Notes under the pieces: model-generated | The model's input: the letters and a program-made list of their open reading frames with translations, nothing else | Told to the model about the DNA's origin: nothing | Databases searched by the model: none | Program-made: the position numbers and the translations under genes | Origin: Zobellia alginiliquefaciens | Lineage (GTDB): Bacteria; Bacteroidota; Bacteroidia; Flavobacteriales; Flavobacteriaceae | Direction of reading: 5' to 3' | Length of the DNA stretch: 64,000 nucleotides | Assembly (NCBI RefSeq): GCF_029323795.1 | Contig: NZ_CP119758.1 | Coordinates: forward strand, 2,356,001 to 2,420,000 | In this document: piece by piece, positions 34,481 to 43,168 of the stretch | Numbering within the stretch: the stretch's first letter is position 1 | Layout of the letters: every line of letters starts with the position of its first letter

Positions 34481-36418
34481 ATGGTGAATTTCATAAAGAA
34501 AACACTAGTACTGGCATTTTTACTGTTTCCTATTTTAAGTTTCACCCAAGATATAGCATCATATAAATTACGCAAAAACCAGATTATCAATTCTTTGAAA
34601 AATGTTACCCTCGCAGAACGGGGTAAGCATGGCCTTCCCAAGGCTATTGCCAGACTTGAGGCGAACCCACAAGATGGTGCGGCCTTGACCTACATTACCA
34701 ACGACTTGGATAATCGCCATCAGAGTATGTTCGACTTTCCAGGGATTGCACTTGCCCTTTGTCGCTACTGGGACAGTTTTAATGCCAACCAATTGGAAAA
34801 AATAAAAAGTAATCTCGAGAATTTAGCAAAAGAGGATAAGCAAAATGGTGAAGGCTTTTTGGGGCACGGTACCGAGAACCATGCCACTATTATGTGGAGC
34901 AGTGCTTATTTGTTTGGACAGTTGTTCCCCGATGCTCGTTGGGCCAATGGAATGACAAGCGATGAACTAATGGCAGATATGAAAGAACGCTTGCGAAAAA
35001 CATTCAAAAATGTATATGACCACGGCTATACCGAATATCTTTCTACGACCTATGAAGTGGTAATGAACTTTCCAGTCGAAATATTGTTGGAATATGCTAA
35101 CGATCCGGAAATGAAGGCGATTGCCGAAGCCTTTATGCTCTACAAATGGTCCTTATTATCACTCAATAATTTTGAAGGGAATATCTTGGCTCCCTATGGA
35201 CGGATGAATACCCAGCAAGATCATTTTCCGGATGATAGTTATATCTCGGCTACTACTTATTATAATTGGTTGATGTGGGGATGGGGTCCAGCTACGAGTA
35301 ACGTTAAGATGAATGATTTTTTATACTATTATGAAACCAGCTATACAGTTTTTGCAGCTTTATCCAGAGTTGTTCCCAATGCTGTTTTCTTTAAGTTGTC
35401 AGGAAATGATTCAGCACCATTTGAACTAAAAACTTCGTCCTCAACTTTTGGAAGTTATGGTTCAGGTGTTCCACATCAGATGATGAGAAAAGTGTATCGC
35501 AATAAGACCTATGCTATCGGAACAGGTAATTTTCGTTGGGTGCCCGGAGGTGATTATGCCGACCGTGATGCCAATGGGTTCAACATCGTGTACCATAGTC
35601 CTGACCGTTTTAATTATATCAATTGCTTCCATCCGTACTGGTTCAGCGATGGTGATGAAAAGGACCGTGGCCCGGATACCTGGTACAAAGGGAACATTTC
35701 GCCCTTTCAACAGACAGCGCATTCGAAGAATACGGTGATTACCCTTTTCAATATTCCCGAAAAAGATCCATGGATCGAGTCCCCCAGTGAATCTAAATGG
35801 GCCTGGCGTGATGGTCATGCCGAAAACTTGATAAAAAGGGGAATGTTGCGTTACCCAAAATCTGTAGATGAAAAAGTCGAAGAAAAAGGTTGGATTTTTC
35901 TAAGGGAAGGGGAAACGTATATTGGTATAAAACCCTTAAAAAGTTTTTATGAGCAAACAGATTTAAAAGGGAAAGGATTGGATGGTTTTAATATTATTAA
36001 AAGTGATCACGCACAAACAGGTTTTGTTTTTGAACTTGGCAGTAAAGAGGAATCGGGCACTTTTGGGAATTTCCGCAAGACTCTAAAAAAGAACAGACTT
36101 TCCATCGATTGGAAAAACATGAGGGTCACCTATGTCGACTCACAGAAGGAGAAATTGCAGATACAATATCAGGGAGGTCTACCCATTGCTATTGAAAATG
36201 AGATGCCCGAGCATTTGGTATTAAAGGGCATTAACGGAATGGCAGAATCCATCCCAGTCGTAAAAATCGGGAACAAGATAGAAATAGAGTACCGCGAATG
36301 GCCCATGATCGAGAGCCCGTCCATAAATATGGCGGACAATGTTCTTACTATAAAAGATAACAAGACAGACATAACGGTGAATTGGCAAGGTGATATTCCC
36401 GTTATCACCAAAAATTGA
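34481..36418 (+). CDS. Putative polysaccharide lyase, heparinase-like (alpha/alpha toroid plus beta-sandwich)
   Basis: About 645 residues, secreted (signal MVNFIKKTLVLAFLLFPILS). The first 330 residues are helical with aromatic repeats (FLGHGTENHATIMWSSAYLF, STTYEVVMNFPVEILLEY), followed by a beta-rich half (GVPHQMMRKVYRNKTYAIGT, FRWVPGGDYADRDANGFNIV, SPFQQTAHSKNTVITLF). The NH of GTENHA and Tyr-Glu of STTYEV resemble the Asn/His/Tyr sites of heparinase and chondroitin AC-type lyases, but I cannot place it in a numbered PL family. The unsaturated-uronate hydrolases downstream support lyase activity. A longer frame opens at 34427; I chose 34481 because it begins the signal peptide. Confidence 0.6.
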   Translation: MVNFIKKTLVLAFLLFPILSFTQDIASYKLRKNQIINSLKNVTLAERGKHGLPKAIARLEANPQDGAALTYITNDLDNRHQSMFDFPGIALALCRYWDSFNANQLEKIKSNLENLAKEDKQNGEGFLGHGTENHATIMWSSAYLFGQLFPDARWANGMTSDELMADMKERLRKTFKNVYDHGYTEYLSTTYEVVMNFPVEILLEYANDPEMKAIAEAFMLYKWSLLSLNNFEGNILAPYGRMNTQQDHFPDDSYISATTYYNWLMWGWGPATSNVKMNDFLYYYETSYTVFAALSRVVPNAVFFKLSGNDSAPFELKTSSSTFGSYGSGVPHQMMRKVYRNKTYAIGTGNFRWVPGGDYADRDANGFNIVYHSPDRFNYINCFHPYWFSDGDEKDRGPDTWYKGNISPFQQTAHSKNTVITLFNIPEKDPWIESPSESKWAWRDGHAENLIKRGMLRYPKSVDEKVEEKGWIFLREGETYIGIKPLKSFYEQTDLKGKGLDGFNIIKSDHAQTGFVFELGSKEESGTFGNFRKTLKKNRLSIDWKNMRVTYVDSQKEKLQIQYQGGLPIAIENEMPEHLVLKGINGMAESIPVVKIGNKIEIEYREWPMIESPSINMADNVLTIKDNKTDITVNWQGDIPVITKN

Positions 36419-36440
36419 CCTATCTACCTAAAAAAATTAT

Positions 36441-38369
36441 ATGAAAAAGATATTATTCATTCTATTGTTCTTCGGTATTGGACTTTTTACACAGGCCCAA
36501 GTAGTTATGCCTAAGATATTTAATAATAATATGGTGCTGCAAAGGGATAAACCAATAACAATTTGGGGTTGGGCACAAGCAGGCGAAAAAATCGAGGTCG
36601 TATGTAACGGTCAGAGAGTTAAAACAATAACTGATCTCGATGGGAAATGGGCTGTCACCTTGAAATCTATGAACTATGGAGGTCCGTATGAATTGAGCGT
36701 TCACGGTAAGAATACCATTGTGTTGCAAAATATTATGATTGGGGATGTATGGATTTGCAGTGGACAATCAAACATGGAGTTTGTTGTTCAAGATGTCAAG
36801 AACGCCAAAGCGGAAATTGCCAGTGCTAATTATCCCGAAATACGATCATTTAGGGTTAAACGGGACATGGCCTTTGAACCAGTTGAAGACTTGGAAGGAA
36901 AATGGACGGAATGCAATCCAGAAAATGTAGGACGGTATTCGGCTGTCGCTTATTTCTTTGCCCGGAAGGTATATGAAGAAACAGGAATACCAATCGGTCT
37001 GATCAACGCTTCATGGGGAGGTACTCAGATTGAGACCTGGATAGGTAAAGATGCCTATAAAAAACTTCCTATGGAATATTGGGAACGTTACCCGTACGAT
37101 ATTTTCGGTGATAATCCCGTTGCGTTCATTGAAAATCAAGAAACTGCTCAAAGATTATTTCAAGAGGCAAAGAAGAGAAAGGAGGATAGTAAGGAAGAAG
37201 ACTACACATTCCCGAGCAATACCACAGAATATGAAACCTGCGAAATGCCCCTTAGATGGGACCAATCCGAGCTAAAGCGTATCGATGGGGTGGTTTGGTT
37301 CTATACCACAATCGATTTGCCCGCTACAACCGGCCAAAAGAAGGGAGTTCTCAACCTGGGGCCCATAAATCAACAGGATATGGTATGGATTAATGGAAAA
37401 ACTGTGGGTCATACGGATTCGAATTCGAAGGAGAGAAGCTATGGAATTTCAGAAGGGATTTTACAGGAAGGAACAAATACCGTTGCGGTCAGGATTGATG
37501 ACAATGGCGGCAATGGAGGTTTTATGGGCAAGGCGGAAGACCTGTTCTTAAAGCTTAAAAGCAAAAAATATTCTTTAGCGGGAGATTGGGCATACAGAAA
37601 AGCGATTACCAGCGATATGTTCGAGTACGAGCCAAATGCTCGCAATTTATATCCAAGTATACTTTACAACGCCATGATCAACCCGTTACTAAAATTAAAG
37701 GTCAAAGGGATACTCTGGTATCAGGGGGAACAAAATGTGGGTAGAGCGAGGCAATATGAAACGCTTTTTCCACTTATGATCAAAGACTGGCGAAAAAAAT
37801 GGGGTGAGGAGCTTCCCTTTTATTGGGTGCAACTTCCTAATTACATGAAAATTGATGACAAACCATCCAGAAGTACCTGGGCCGAACTGAGAGAGGCACA
37901 AACAAAGGCTCTATCGTTACCTAAAACCGGAGAGGCCGTTGGTATTGATGTGGGCGAAGCGGGGGACATCCATCCAAAGAATAAACAGGATGTGGGACTA
38001 CGTTTAGCATTGATAGCCTTGAACAAAGACTATGGGAAAACCGAAACGATATTTGCCGGCCCCACTTTCAAATCCGTAAAATTTAAGAATCAAAAAGCGG
38101 TGATTTCCTTCCAAAATATAGGCTCTGGTTTGGTCATCTTGGACAATTCATCGAACGTAAAAGGCTTTGCGATTGCTGGTCAAGATAAAAATTTTGTTTG
38201 GGCCAAGGCAAAAATAGTAGGTAACAAAATCAGTCTTGAAAGTGATCAGGTTACTCAACCGGCTTATGTAAGATATGCTTGGGGGAACAATCCAGAAACG
38301 AATTTATATAATGTGGAAGGTTTACCAGCAAGTCCATTTAGAACAGATGACCAGAATGATGATGATTAG
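36441..38369 (+). CDS. Sialate O-acetylesterase-like (SGNH) esterase
   Basis: A 642-residue secreted esterase (signal ends TQAQ). The SASA/SGNH core has the nucleophile Ser110 in WICSGQSNMEF, GLINASWGGTQIETW, ILWYQGEQNVGRA and the Asp509-x-His511 pair in GDIHPKNKQD. A jelly-roll, beta-galactosidase-like module is inserted at about residues 265-380 (VVWFYTTIDLPATTG, GPINQQDMVWINGKTVG). Such enzymes remove O-acetyl groups from sialate or plant and algal glycans; here a glycan substrate is more likely. Its last bases overlap the start of the next gene, suggesting coupled translation. Confidence 0.88.
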   Translation: MKKILFILLFFGIGLFTQAQVVMPKIFNNNMVLQRDKPITIWGWAQAGEKIEVVCNGQRVKTITDLDGKWAVTLKSMNYGGPYELSVHGKNTIVLQNIMIGDVWICSGQSNMEFVVQDVKNAKAEIASANYPEIRSFRVKRDMAFEPVEDLEGKWTECNPENVGRYSAVAYFFARKVYEETGIPIGLINASWGGTQIETWIGKDAYKKLPMEYWERYPYDIFGDNPVAFIENQETAQRLFQEAKKRKEDSKEEDYTFPSNTTEYETCEMPLRWDQSELKRIDGVVWFYTTIDLPATTGQKKGVLNLGPINQQDMVWINGKTVGHTDSNSKERSYGISEGILQEGTNTVAVRIDDNGGNGGFMGKAEDLFLKLKSKKYSLAGDWAYRKAITSDMFEYEPNARNLYPSILYNAMINPLLKLKVKGILWYQGEQNVGRARQYETLFPLMIKDWRKKWGEELPFYWVQLPNYMKIDDKPSRSTWAELREAQTKALSLPKTGEAVGIDVGEAGDIHPKNKQDVGLRLALIALNKDYGKTETIFAGPTFKSVKFKNQKAVISFQNIGSGLVILDNSSNVKGFAIAGQDKNFVWAKAKIVGNKISLESDQVTQPAYVRYAWGNNPETNLYNVEGLPASPFRTDDQNDDD

Positions 38370-39672
38370 AACCACTGTACCGCTTTTGAAGCGAATGTTA
38401 GGTGTCTGGGTTATAATGCTCCAGATATGGATATGTCCAAATCTAACTATGGGTCAAAAGGATCCTTCTAGACTTTTTAGGCCCTACCTAATAGAAGAGG
38501 GGCCTAAAATTGTAAAGGATTTAGGCGAAGAAATTGAAGGTGGAGTCAGGCTAAGGAAGTTGGTTTTTCATTCCTATACCTACATGGAAGCTGGAGAGCA
38601 GAAAAGTGCCGAGGTCTTTGCCGCTATTGCCCGTCCCGCAAAGGAGGGCAATTATCCTGGGCTGCTTGTTTTGCATGGGGGAGCAGGATATGCACAGGTC
38701 GAGAGGGCAAAAAAATGGGCGGCCCAAGGGTATGTAACGGTGGTCTTGGATGAGCCCGGGGTGGCTGCCCCCGATAAAATACCAATGACCCATGGTCCAT
38801 GGGAAAAATATGAATACGGAGAAAATCGCTTCGTTGTAAAGCCAGAGATAAAATCAAGTACTCTTTTTTCTGCCATTCTAGCTTCTATTCAAGGGCTTTA
38901 TTTATTGCATTCCCAACCGGATGTTATAAATGACAAAATCGGGGTGACGGGAGTTTCATGGGGCGGCTATTTGACAACCTTTATATCCGGTCTGGCCAAT
39001 TCAAAGATCACGGCTTCTTTTTCGGTGTATGGAAGCGGCTACTATGATCTTGGATCCACGTTTTTAAAGATTCTTGACAATATGAGTTCTGAGGACCGCG
39101 CCATTTGGCTCAAGAACCTAGATGCTGGTAGGGTGGCGGAACACATCGAAATACCGTTTTTTATTGCGGCCGCAGCGAACGATAATTGGTTTTATCCTCC
39201 CGCGGTGTCACAAACGCTAAAGAGCATAAAAGGTGAAACAAATCATTTATACGCACCCAACAATTCACACAAAATAGAACTTCCGGGAGGCACAAGTGGG
39301 ATTAGTGAAGAAGAACCAGGCTGGTTGTCCATGGAGCTGGTTTATTTTGAATATTTCCTGAAAGGTAAAGGTATGCCCTTTCCTAATATTGATAAGATTG
39401 AATCTGTCAGGATGAAAAACGGGAACACAAAAATACGTTTTCAGGTTATGGGAGCAGGGTCATTTTCTGGGGCCAATGTGTGTTATGCTCTCGAAAATGA
39501 AGAATGGCCCCAAAAAGTTTGGGAGATAATTTTAGCTACTAGCTTGAATAATGGTTGGTTCGAAGCGGAGATTCCAACAGGGCAACTAGAAGATGGTGTT
39601 GTTTGTTTCGCTTCAATTTCAGATTCAAGACCGGTAACCGTCTCAAGTAGTATCATAAAGATAAATAATTGA
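38347..39672 (+). CDS. Secreted alpha/beta-hydrolase esterase, acetyl xylan esterase-like
   Basis: About 441 residues. The start is uncertain: ATG codons at 38347, 38356, 38359 and 38362 all lead into a signal peptide (LLKRMLGVWVIMLQIWICP...MGQ), the last overlapping the upstream stop as ATGATTAG; the frame itself opens at 38275. The hydrolase core has VLHGGAGYAQVERAKKWAAQ, YVTVVLDEPGV, the nucleophile elbow GVSWGGY (Ser about 204), a strand IPFFIAAAANDNWFYPP carrying the acid, and NNSHKIELP with the likely His. Relatives deacetylate xylan or rhamnogalacturonan. Second esterase in a row; 3' end overlaps an upstream extension of the GH105 frame. Confidence 0.8.
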   Translation: MTRMMMIRTTVPLLKRMLGVWVIMLQIWICPNLTMGQKDPSRLFRPYLIEEGPKIVKDLGEEIEGGVRLRKLVFHSYTYMEAGEQKSAEVFAAIARPAKEGNYPGLLVLHGGAGYAQVERAKKWAAQGYVTVVLDEPGVAAPDKIPMTHGPWEKYEYGENRFVVKPEIKSSTLFSAILASIQGLYLLHSQPDVINDKIGVTGVSWGGYLTTFISGLANSKITASFSVYGSGYYDLGSTFLKILDNMSSEDRAIWLKNLDAGRVAEHIEIPFFIAAAANDNWFYPPAVSQTLKSIKGETNHLYAPNNSHKIELPGGTSGISEEEPGWLSMELVYFEYFLKGKGMPFPNIDKIESVRMKNGNTKIRFQVMGAGSFSGANVCYALENEEWPQKVWEIILATSLNNGWFEAEIPTGQLEDGVVCFASISDSRPVTVSSSIIKINN

Positions 39673-39698
39673 ATTTTTCAGTAAAAAAGACCTTTAAA

Positions 39699-40826
39699 AT
39701 GAATACCAAGACTTTAATCACTATTGTATTTATAATTATGTCCCTTTCGGTAACAGGACAGGCTGACCATAATTTAAAACGGTTCCCAAAGGGGAAAACA
39801 CCACAGGAAATTGGTATGAGAATTTCAGAAAAATTCCTCAATACTTCACATTCCTTATACGGTAATACCAACCCGGTGAAGCCCCCCACACAAATTACCT
39901 ATCCTGACGTTTGTACATGGTTGGGAGGATTGTGGTTTGCAGAAGTTACCAAAAACGAAAAACTTTTTAGTCGTTTTAAGGATCGTTTTCAACCCTTGCT
40001 TAATGAGGATATGAATTTACTTCCCAAGCCCAATCATGTTGATAATAATGTTTTTGGAGCAGTTCCATTGGAATTATATATGAAATCTGGAGACGAAAAT
40101 TATCTAAAAATGGGATTAAAATATGCCGATAGTCAGTGGATTTTACCAGAAAATGCCAACGAAGAACAGAAACAATGGGCTGATCAAGGATATTCATGGC
40201 AGACTCGTATATGGATCGATGATATGTTTATGATTACTGCAATTCAGGCACAGGCATTTAAAGCAACCAAAGATCAAAAATATATTGACAGGGCAGCTAA
40301 GGAAATGGTTTTATACTTAGATAAAATACAATTGAAAAATGGATTGTTCTACCATGCTCCTGAAGCACCTTTTAGTTGGGGAAGAGGAAATGGGTGGATG
40401 GCGGTAGGTATGGCTGAAATTTTACGAAAGTTACCCAAAGATAATGCTGATCGAGAACGTATAATCGCCGGTTACCATGAAATGATGTCATCACTATTAA
40501 AATATCAAGCAGAAGATGGTATGTGGCGACAAATTGTTGATGATAAGTCTGCGTGGAAAGAGACTTCCGCAACAGCGATGTTCACTTATGCGATGATTAC
40601 TGGGGTAAAAGAGGGTTGGCTGAACAAGAAAATATACGGAAAGGCGGCACGCAAGGGCTGGCTTTCGCTAACGGACTATATCAACGAAGATGATGAGCTT
40701 ACCGAGGTGTGCGCCGGTACGAACATTATGAACAGTCGAGACCATTACATGAACCGACCGCGAATTGTTGGTGATCTGCATGGGCAGGCTCCATTACTTT
40801 GGTGCGCTACTGCTTTGGTACGATAG
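39699..40826 (+). CDS. GH105 unsaturated glucuronyl/rhamnogalacturonyl hydrolase
   Basis: A 375-residue secreted enzyme with signal MNTKTLITIVFIIMSLSVTGQ. The alpha/alpha6 barrel shows DVCTWLGGLWFAE, HVDNNVFGAVPLELY, WIDDMFMITAIQA (Asp pair as catalytic acid/base), WGRGNGWMAVGMAEIL and KETSATAMFTYAMI. GH105 enzymes hydrate and release the 4,5-unsaturated uronate left by lyases, which fits the putative lyase three genes upstream. The open frame extends to 39669, but 39699 begins the signal peptide after an A-rich leader. Substrate (galacturonate or glucuronate linked) is not decided. Confidence 0.9.
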   Translation: MNTKTLITIVFIIMSLSVTGQADHNLKRFPKGKTPQEIGMRISEKFLNTSHSLYGNTNPVKPPTQITYPDVCTWLGGLWFAEVTKNEKLFSRFKDRFQPLLNEDMNLLPKPNHVDNNVFGAVPLELYMKSGDENYLKMGLKYADSQWILPENANEEQKQWADQGYSWQTRIWIDDMFMITAIQAQAFKATKDQKYIDRAAKEMVLYLDKIQLKNGLFYHAPEAPFSWGRGNGWMAVGMAEILRKLPKDNADRERIIAGYHEMMSSLLKYQAEDGMWRQIVDDKSAWKETSATAMFTYAMITGVKEGWLNKKIYGKAARKGWLSLTDYINEDDELTEVCAGTNIMNSRDHYMNRPRIVGDLHGQAPLLWCATALVR

Positions 40827-41120
40827 TTATAGTTGGTTATAAGGGAGGTTTATCCAATTGTTTTTTAAGAGGTTAATATTTGGCGGACCTCTAAAGAATA
40901 TCAAGTCATAAAAGACTGCTCAAAAGAAAACTACGAAAGTAATTGAAGTATTGGGTTTCAATGAACTTTTGAGGCCTATAGCCAAGGTGTTCGTGCTTAA
41001 TAGATGGTATTGATTGGTGATGTTGCGAAAGATAAGATGGAAGTCAATTTGTTGAGGTTTAGAATTTTGAAATTATAGAAAAATTAAATAAGTCAATTAT
41101 TAACCTAAATTTTATTCATT
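40827..41120. other. Intergenic gap of about 290 bp with a possible coding remnant
   Basis: Between GH105 and the beta-helix gene. One plus-strand frame, about 40912-41012, reads a 33-residue open stretch (KTAQKKTTKVIEVLGFNELL...) bounded by stops and without start codon. It looks protein-like but I recognise no family; it may be a decayed gene end or chance. No terminator or clear promoter is visible. Confidence 0.25.
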
Positions 41121-43106
41121 ATGAGAAAAACAATTTTTGCCATTATACTTATTTGTGGTCTTGGGTCAATGTTATCCAGTTGCGAGTATATTGATATAAA
41201 AGATATAAAAGATTTCGTTGATGATGACAATGTGAATTATATAAAACCCCAATGGTTTGGGGCAACTATGGATGGAGTTACAGACGATAGGGACGCATTT
41301 GTGGCTACATTGGATGCTGCAGACTCAACAGGAAAAAAGATAATCATTGACAAGGATATATTCCTTGATGTAGAGGAGATTGGTGCCAAGACTATTTTTA
41401 TACCTGATAATATTTATATAGAGGGGAAAAATGGAGCTAAGATAATAGTTAACCATCTACGTTCCCCCGCCTTCATAATGGCGCTCAGCAATAATGTTAC
41501 TATTAAGGACATTACAATTTTATATGACAACGCTTACGATGCATCCATAAATTATGGGTCGGATGCTAGTATAAAAGATTTGAATCAAGCTAATCTTCAA
41601 AATTATCTTGAAACTGAAAGAAATATTACTTTCAACAATTCAAACCCTATCTACAAAGGGGCTATTAACTTCATGTATACTTTTCTTCTCTATGCGGCAA
41701 GTGATATCAATTTTGATAATGTAAAATTTAAAGCAAAAGGTAAAACTGCTGATACTTTTATGATAGGCGGTATAAAGTTCAATGAACAATACAATTCAGA
41801 CCAAGAAGTTGTTGACAATGATTTGGAAGATACCAATATATGTAGAAACATTACTTTTAAAAATTTGGTGTTCGACGGGACTTTAATGGGAGTTCAAGGT
41901 ATAGTCAAGAATTTTGAAAGCACGGGCTTAAGGTCTTATCGATATTCGGATGCTCAATCAGCGGATGGTTCAAATATTGGAGGAGCGGACAAATGGATGC
42001 CACCGCCACACTTAATATATCTGAATAGTGATAACTCGCCTACCTACAATTGTAGTGATGTAAGATTTATTGATACTGTAGATTATGGTGAATACGTGGG
42101 GAATGAAGATGTTAGGGGATCTAGCGGTTATTGCCATTCTTTAAAACTGGTCGATAAACAAAATAACCCTTATGTAGATGGTTACAAATCCTTTAGAAGA
42201 GATGGTTTAGGCGATTTTGGAGGAATAGAAAATGGAGTTTTTAAAGATATATATGCAGAGTTTAATTCTTCAATATTTAGCGCTTCATGGCAATTTAATG
42301 CTTTTAGATGGGTAGGAACTGTAAATAATTCAAGTTTTCAAAATATTGAATTGCAAGATAATGCAGCAATTGCAGCAGTGTATCCTCTAGATGCAATGAC
42401 AGGGTCGGGAAATTTAATGGATGCTATTGATATTTATGTTAAGGAACTGAATACAATTTATTCTGGTCCTTTTGGGATTAGTGGAAGCGGTAATACTATC
42501 ATAAATTCAACTCTTGATATAGAAACTCACTCATCAACTCAAGAATGGAGAGGTGTTGTGTATCATAATGATTTGGCTATGAATGAGGGAGGTGGTAATC
42601 ATTATGAAGTCGTTGTAAAAGGTTGGAGGGATATTAGCCCAAATCCGAGAGCGTTGAGGTCAAGAATGCTGTTTGCAAAACCTGTCAACCCGAACAATAA
42701 CTATGCTAAAGTTATAGACCTAAACAACCATTATATTATAGAGCAAATTAATAATGAAGTAACAGCAACTTGGACTATAACAGAAACGGTTGATTTAGGC
42801 TCGCTACAGGAACAGCAATTGGAAATTCTTGTTGATGCAGATTATTCAATTGTAGATGTACAAGCAAGTGTACTTAGTGATTTGGACGCTAATATAACTT
42901 CATTGTCATTAGGAACTAATTCGGGGGCTGCAAACAACCTGTTGCCAAATATTTCTACCACTGGATCAACAATAGCCAATATAAATGAACCTTCATTAAC
43001 GGGTTCTGGCTCAGATAGAAGTCTATATCTAAGAGGTAATACGAGTTTCAACGATATGGGCGAAGTGAAGGTGACAATGACTTTAAGAAGAATTGACACA
43101 AATTAG
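41121..43106 (+). CDS. Pectate lyase-fold (right-handed beta-helix) lipoprotein
   Basis: A 661-residue lipoprotein: signal MRKTIFAIILICGLGSMLSSC ends at Cys21. After an acidic linker comes the pectate-lyase-3 style start KPQWFGATMDGVTDDRDAF, then beta-helix rungs (NIYIEGKNGAKIIV, NNVTIKDITILYDN, RNITFKNLVFDGT, NSSFQNIELQDN, GNTIINSTLDIET). The last 150 residues look like a separate beta domain. The fold hosts lyases, C5-epimerases and glycosidases (for example GH28-like), but no family signature tells which. Position between GH105 and GH29 suggests action on the same glycan, at the outer surface. Confidence 0.7.
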   Translation: MRKTIFAIILICGLGSMLSSCEYIDIKDIKDFVDDDNVNYIKPQWFGATMDGVTDDRDAFVATLDAADSTGKKIIIDKDIFLDVEEIGAKTIFIPDNIYIEGKNGAKIIVNHLRSPAFIMALSNNVTIKDITILYDNAYDASINYGSDASIKDLNQANLQNYLETERNITFNNSNPIYKGAINFMYTFLLYAASDINFDNVKFKAKGKTADTFMIGGIKFNEQYNSDQEVVDNDLEDTNICRNITFKNLVFDGTLMGVQGIVKNFESTGLRSYRYSDAQSADGSNIGGADKWMPPPHLIYLNSDNSPTYNCSDVRFIDTVDYGEYVGNEDVRGSSGYCHSLKLVDKQNNPYVDGYKSFRRDGLGDFGGIENGVFKDIYAEFNSSIFSASWQFNAFRWVGTVNNSSFQNIELQDNAAIAAVYPLDAMTGSGNLMDAIDIYVKELNTIYSGPFGISGSGNTIINSTLDIETHSSTQEWRGVVYHNDLAMNEGGGNHYEVVVKGWRDISPNPRALRSRMLFAKPVNPNNNYAKVIDLNNHYIIEQINNEVTATWTITETVDLGSLQEQQLEILVDADYSIVDVQASVLSDLDANITSLSLGTNSGAANNLLPNISTTGSTIANINEPSLTGSGSDRSLYLRGNTSFNDMGEVKVTMTLRRIDTN

Positions 43107-43168
43107 AAAAGTGCAATTATTCATATAAACAACGTAAGAGAGTATAAACTACTAAATATAAGACTTTT

